64,000 bases of DNA, taken from contig NZ_JZEF01000005.1 in assembly GCF_001013475.1 (NCBI RefSeq), positions 1 to 64,000 of the forward strand, in the 5' to 3' direction. The translations under genes were made by a program, and so were the position numbers. The notes under the pieces were generated by a model. It ran no database searches, had not been told where the DNA came from, and worked only from the letters and a program-made list of their open reading frames with translations. Below are positions 58,668 to 64,000 of the stretch, in pieces (position 1 is the first letter of the stretch; every line of letters begins with the position of its first letter). The DNA comes from Xanthomonas arboricola pv. juglandis. GTDB taxonomy: Bacteria > Pseudomonadota > Gammaproteobacteria > Xanthomonadales > Xanthomonadaceae.

Positions 58668-59417
58668 ATGTCCCGCGCCCTTCCCTACCTGCTGGCGGCC
58701 GATCCGGCCGCACCGTTTCCGCCGGCCGAGTCCGCGTTGCGCGAGCCGGACGGCCTGCTCGCCATCGGTGGCGATCTGTCGCCGCAGCGGTTGCTCAATG
58801 CGTATGCGCACGGCGTATTCCCGTGGTTCTCCGACGACCAGCCGATCCTGTGGTGGAGCCCGGATCCGCGCACGGTCTTTCGCACCGATGCCGTGCATCT
58901 GTCCTCGCGCTTTCGGCGCGAGCTACGCAGCAGCACCTGGACCGTGCGTGCCGACACTGCCTTTGCGCAGGTGATCGACGCCTGCGCATCGCTACCGCGC
59001 GCAGGCCAGCACGGCACCTGGATTACCACGCCGATGCAGCAGGCCTACATCGAACTGCACCGCCTGGGCCACGCGCACTCGCTGGAAGTGTTCGATGGTG
59101 CGCGCTTGGTTGGCGGCATCTACGGTGTGGCGATCGGCCAGATGTTTTTCGGCGAAAGCATGTTCAGTGCCGAAAGCGGCGGCTCGAAGGTGGCGCTGGC
59201 AGCGCTCGCTGAGTATCTGCATGGCTGCGGATGGCCGCTGATCGATGCGCAGGTGGAAAACCCCCATCTGATGCGGCTGGGCGCGCAGCGCCTGCCACGC
59301 GCGCAGTTCCTGCAGCAGGTGCGGCGACAGGTCACCCAACCTGCGCTGCCCGGCAACTGGTCCGAGCGCTACGCCGAGCGGCCTGCCAGCGCGCTCGCTG
59401 AAGTCCGCTTAACATAA
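58668..59417 (+). CDS. aat: Leucyl/phenylalanyl-tRNA-protein transferase
   Basis: A 249-residue enzyme that adds Leu or Phe to N-terminal Arg/Lys, creating N-degrons for ClpS-ClpAP, both encoded 1-4 kb away. Conserved blocks: EPDGLLAIGGDLSPQRLLNA, GVFPWFSDDQPILWWSPDPR, TWITTPMQQAYIELH and FFGESMFSAESGGSKVAL. The ATG at 58668 (MSRALPYLL) gives the family start. Confidence 0.96.
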   Translation: MSRALPYLLAADPAAPFPPAESALREPDGLLAIGGDLSPQRLLNAYAHGVFPWFSDDQPILWWSPDPRTVFRTDAVHLSSRFRRELRSSTWTVRADTAFAQVIDACASLPRAGQHGTWITTPMQQAYIELHRLGHAHSLEVFDGARLVGGIYGVAIGQMFFGESMFSAESGGSKVALAALAEYLHGCGWPLIDAQVENPHLMRLGAQRLPRAQFLQQVRRQVTQPALPGNWSERYAERPASALAEVRLT

Positions 59418-59497
59418 AATTTGCACCGGGGGGAGATGGAGCGTAAAATGCTGTCCCTTACGGCCCTCCCGGGCCAGCCGTGATTGCACAGGATTAC

Positions 59498-59716
59498 ATG
59501 TCGAAAGACGACTCCATTGAATTCGAAGGCAGCGTCAGCGAGACGCTCCCCAACACCACGTTCCGGGTCAAGCTGGAAAACGGGCATGAAATCATCGCCC
59601 ATATCTCCGGCCGTATGCGCAAGAACTACATCCGCATCCTGACCGGCGACCGGGTCAAAGTTGAGATGACTCCCTACGACCTGACCAAGGGTCGTATTAC
59701 CTACCGCATGAAGTAA
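59498..59716 (+). CDS. infA: Translation initiation factor IF-1
   Basis: A 72-residue OB-fold protein that binds the 30S A site. Sequence [20 protein letters not shown] followed by [20 protein letters not shown] is near-universal. AGGA precedes the ATG. It sits between aat and clpA, as in E. coli. Confidence 0.98.
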
Positions 59717-59739
59717 GCGGTTCTGGTGTGAGACGTGAG

Positions 59740-59759
59740 GCGGCCACTGGCCGCTTTTT
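59740..59759 (+). terminator. infA terminator
   Basis: GCGGC-CACTG-GCCGC followed by TTTTT, 23 bases past the infA stop. Confidence 0.85.
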
Positions 59760-59952
59760 GTCGTGGCCGAGATTTGCGCATCTAAGTGGCAGCTGTGATC
59801 GGGCGGTGTCGGCTTGCTCCTGTCTCCACCTCCAGCGCTTGCGCCTGATCGCTACATCGCCAAAGGTACGGAAGCGCGCTATCGCTGCTCCTCGCGAGCC
59901 GCCATCGCCGCTCCGCTTCTACGCCCCCTCGGGCCACAAGTTCTGAGGCATA

Positions 59953-59980
59953 AAAAAACCGCTCTTTCGAGCGGTTTTTT
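59953..59980. terminator. Bidirectional terminator between infA and clpA
   Basis: AAAAAACCGCTC-TTTC-GAGCGGTTTTTT forms a perfect stem with T-runs on both strands. It ends clpA transcripts from the right, 22 bases past the clpA stop, and any read-through from infA. Confidence 0.92.
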
Positions 59981-60001
59981 CGTTTCAGGACCGCAAGGCG
60001 A

Positions 60002-62284
<2,283 letters not shown>

Positions 62285-62426
62285 TGGTAACTCCGAACGG
62301 CTGTTGCCAACAATATGCGGCTTTTGTTGGGATTTACCACAACCCTATCGGATAGGCATGTTCAGACGGCGTTAGCATGTGATTGCAGCCACAGTGTTGC
62401 GCTGCTGGAATGATCGGATTGACGCC

Positions 62427-62747
62427 TCAGGTCTGTTCCATCGTGCACAGCAGCGGGTGCTGGTTCATGCGCGAAAATTCATTGACCTGCGCCACCTTGG
62501 ACTCGGCAACTTCGCGGCTGTAGACCCCGCAGACGCCGCGTCCACGGGTGTGGACATGCAGCATGACCTGGGTGGCCCGCTCCAGATCGAGATTGAAAAA
62601 CTGCTGCAGCACCGTCACCACGAAGTCCATCGGGGTGTAGTCGTCGTTCAGCAAAAGCACCTGATAACGCGGCGGTGGCGCCACTTCAGGCTTGCTGGCT
62701 TCGACGGTGAGGCCGTGATCGTGTTCGTGTGAGGTCTTACGAGGCAT
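62427..62747 (-). CDS. clpS: ATP-dependent Clp protease adaptor ClpS
   Basis: A 106-residue adaptor delivering N-degron proteins to ClpAP. The core [20 protein letters not shown] carries the degron-binding Asn-Asp pair, and [15 protein letters not shown] the conserved His. The N-terminal tail ([20 protein letters not shown]) is the flexible part inserted into ClpA. It lies 142 bases upstream of clpA on the same strand. Confidence 0.97.
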   Translation of the reverse strand: MPRKTSHEHDHGLTVEASKPEVAPPPRYQVLLLNDDYTPMDFVVTVLQQFFNLDLERATQVMLHVHTRGRGVCGVYSREVAESKVAQVNEFSRMNQHPLLCTMEQT

Positions 62748-62997
62748 CCGGGCATTATACGGTTCATCGCCGCACGCATTGGACGATTTACGCCGCGCCC
62801 CGCACAATTTGTCTCCGATTCCATGGCTGGCCCTTGATGACCGATTCCCTGACCGCGCGGTTGCTGGCGCCGTCGTTCACTGCCGACTTGTCCAGCTCCG
62901 TGCACCTTGCCGGGTCGCAGCGCCGCTTAACCCGGCTTCAAACCGTACGGTTCGCCGCTAGCGCGAGCGCGGCCCCGATCACGCAGGACCCGCAGCG
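62748..62997. other. Intergenic region between divergent clpS and NUDIX genes
   Basis: It holds the promoters of both divergent units. No ORF with protein character was found. Confidence 0.45.
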
Positions 62998-63456
62998 ATG
63001 AGCGCTTCCGACCAACGCTGGCATCCGGATGTCACCGTGGCCACCGTGGTGGTGCGCGATGGGCGCTTCCTGCAGGTGGAAGAGACCATCGGCGGCAAGC
63101 TGTTGTTGAACCAGCCTGCCGGGCACCTGGAACCAGACGAGAGCCTGCTCGATGCGGCGGTGCGCGAGACGCTGGAAGAGACCGGCTGGGATGTCCGCCT
63201 GACCCACTTCATCGGCACCTATCAGTGGGTCGCCCCGACTGGCCAGTGCTTCCTGCGGTTCGCGTTTGTGGCCGAGGCCGTGACCCACCATCCCGAGCGC
63301 AGCCTGGATACCGGCGTGGTGCGTGCGTTGTGGATGACGCCGGACGAATTGCGCAGCGCGACCGAGCGCCTGCGCAGCCCGCTGGTGTGGGAGGTGGTGG
63401 CCGACTATCTGGCCGGCCAGCGCCATCCCTTGGCCTTGGTGCGGCACGTCGCATGA
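62998..63456 (+). CDS. nudJ: NUDIX hydrolase, NudJ-like phosphatase
   Basis: A 152-residue hydrolase. The Nudix box is perfect: G42-x5-E48-x7-R56-E57-x2-E60-E61-x-G63 in [20 protein letters not shown] and onward. In E. coli NudJ hydrolyses HMP-PP and nucleoside di/triphosphates and is likewise the neighbour of mnmA. Its stop overlaps the mnmA ATG (ATGA), so the two are coupled. Confidence 0.93.
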   Translation: MSASDQRWHPDVTVATVVVRDGRFLQVEETIGGKLLLNQPAGHLEPDESLLDAAVRETLEETGWDVRLTHFIGTYQWVAPTGQCFLRFAFVAEAVTHHPERSLDTGVVRALWMTPDELRSATERLRSPLVWEVVADYLAGQRHPLALVRHVA

Positions 63457-64000
63457 GTACGCCGCGGATCGTTGTCGGTGTCTCCGGCGGTGTGGATTCG
63501 TCGGTGGCGGCCTGGCGGCTGGCCCAGCAGGGCGAGTCGATCGCCGGGCTGTTCATGCAGAACTGGGCCGACGACGGCAGCGGCGATTGCCGCGCCGAGG
63601 ACGACCGCCGCGATGCGGTGGCGGTGTGCGGGGTGCTGGACATCCCGTTCCATTTCCGCGATTTTTCCGGCGAATACTGGAGCGGCGTGTTCGAGCACTT
63701 CCTGGCCGAATACGCGGCCGGGCGCACGCCGAATCCGGACGTGCTGTGCAACCGCGAGGTCAAGTTCAAGCATTTTCTGGATGCTGCCCAGGCGCTGGGC
63801 GCCGAGCGCATCGCCACCGGCCACTATGCGCGAGTGGCGCACAGCGGCGGGCGCTGGCGCCTGCTGCGCGGCGCCGACCGCAGCAAGGACCAGAGCTATT
63901 TCCTGCATCAGCTGGGACAGACGCAACTGGCCGCGACGCTGTTTCCGATCGGCGATATGGAAAAAAGCACGCTGCGCCGGGTCGCCCAGGACGCAGGTCT
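63453..64000 (+). CDS. mnmA: tRNA-specific 2-thiouridylase MnmA (partial, runs off the window)
   Basis: The first 182 codons of an enzyme of about 380 that thiolates U34 of Glu, Gln and Lys tRNAs. The PP-loop is [26 protein letters not shown] is a family block, the nucleophilic Cys99 lies in [12 protein letters not shown], and ATGHYARV and [10 protein letters not shown] follow. The frame is open to the window edge. Confidence 0.97.
   Translation, partial: MSTPRIVVGVSGGVDSSVAAWRLAQQGESIAGLFMQNWADDGSGDCRAEDDRRDAVAVCGVLDIPFHFRDFSGEYWSGVFEHFLAEYAAGRTPNPDVLCNREVKFKHFLDAAQALGAERIATGHYARVAHSGGRWRLLRGADRSKDQSYFLHQLGQTQLAATLFPIGDMEKSTLRRVAQDAG

Overview
The window is chromosomal DNA from a Xanthomonas (Lysobacteraceae, Gammaproteobacteria). 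The evidence is a high-GC coding style, the neighbourhood clpS-clpA-infA-aat-trxB-ftsK-lolA-xopZ-rarA, a XopZ/HopAS1-type type III effector behind a PIP-like HrpX promoter, and a giant ESPR-type autotransporter adhesin. I see no rRNA, tRNA, insertion sequence or CRISPR array. Family names come from reading motifs and overall protein character; no database search was run.

Layout. 0.07-10.3 kb: one 3397-aa autotransporter (minus strand). 11.0-17.1 kb: accessory genes (GAF-EAL c-di-GMP phosphodiesterase, DUF1349 protein, M14 metallopeptidase, KGG stress protein, FAD oxidoreductase). 17.3-21.5 kb: a plus-strand sugar/surface-polysaccharide cluster with a glycosyltransferase, a deletion scar joining a CDP-glucose pyrophosphorylase start to a 3,5-epimerase body, a SAF-domain oxidoreductase and a frameshifted acyltransferase. 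21.5-23.2 kb: the remains of a nitrate-assimilation locus (nrtA stump, nasT broken twice) beside a siroheme synthase whose methyltransferase half is degenerate. The stretch 18.5-22.2 kb is therefore a concentrated zone of gene decay.

23.3-32.6 kb: molybdenum-cofactor genes (mobA, two moeA paralogues, a rhodanese-MoeB fusion) mixed with exonuclease III, a SemiSWEET-like transporter, OBAP and DUF4142 proteins. 32.7-39.4 kb: a conserved minus-strand housekeeping run, ndk-rlmN-pilF-rodZ-yfgM-bamB-der, covering envelope assembly, cell shape, type IV pili and ribosome maturation. 39.6-44.0 kb: a TetR (PsrA-like) regulator with a perfect PsrA-type operator, followed by a FadN/FadA beta-oxidation pair. 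44.3-46.3 kb: fluoride channel crcB and rarA. 46.5-50.7 kb: xopZ. 50.8-56.0 kb: lolA, a transglutaminase/DUF3857 protein and ftsK. 56.3-64.0 kb: trxB, a FemAB/GNAT-like protein, aat, infA, clpA, clpS (aat, clpS and clpA together form the N-end-rule degradation route), a NudJ-like NUDIX hydrolase and the start of mnmA, which runs off the window.

The most interesting unexplained signals are two orphan leftward terminators, upstream of ndk and of ftsK. Each sits just after a tiny plausible ORF and suggests an undescribed small RNA or small-protein gene. The most informative evolutionary signals are the compound lesions in the polysaccharide and nitrate loci.
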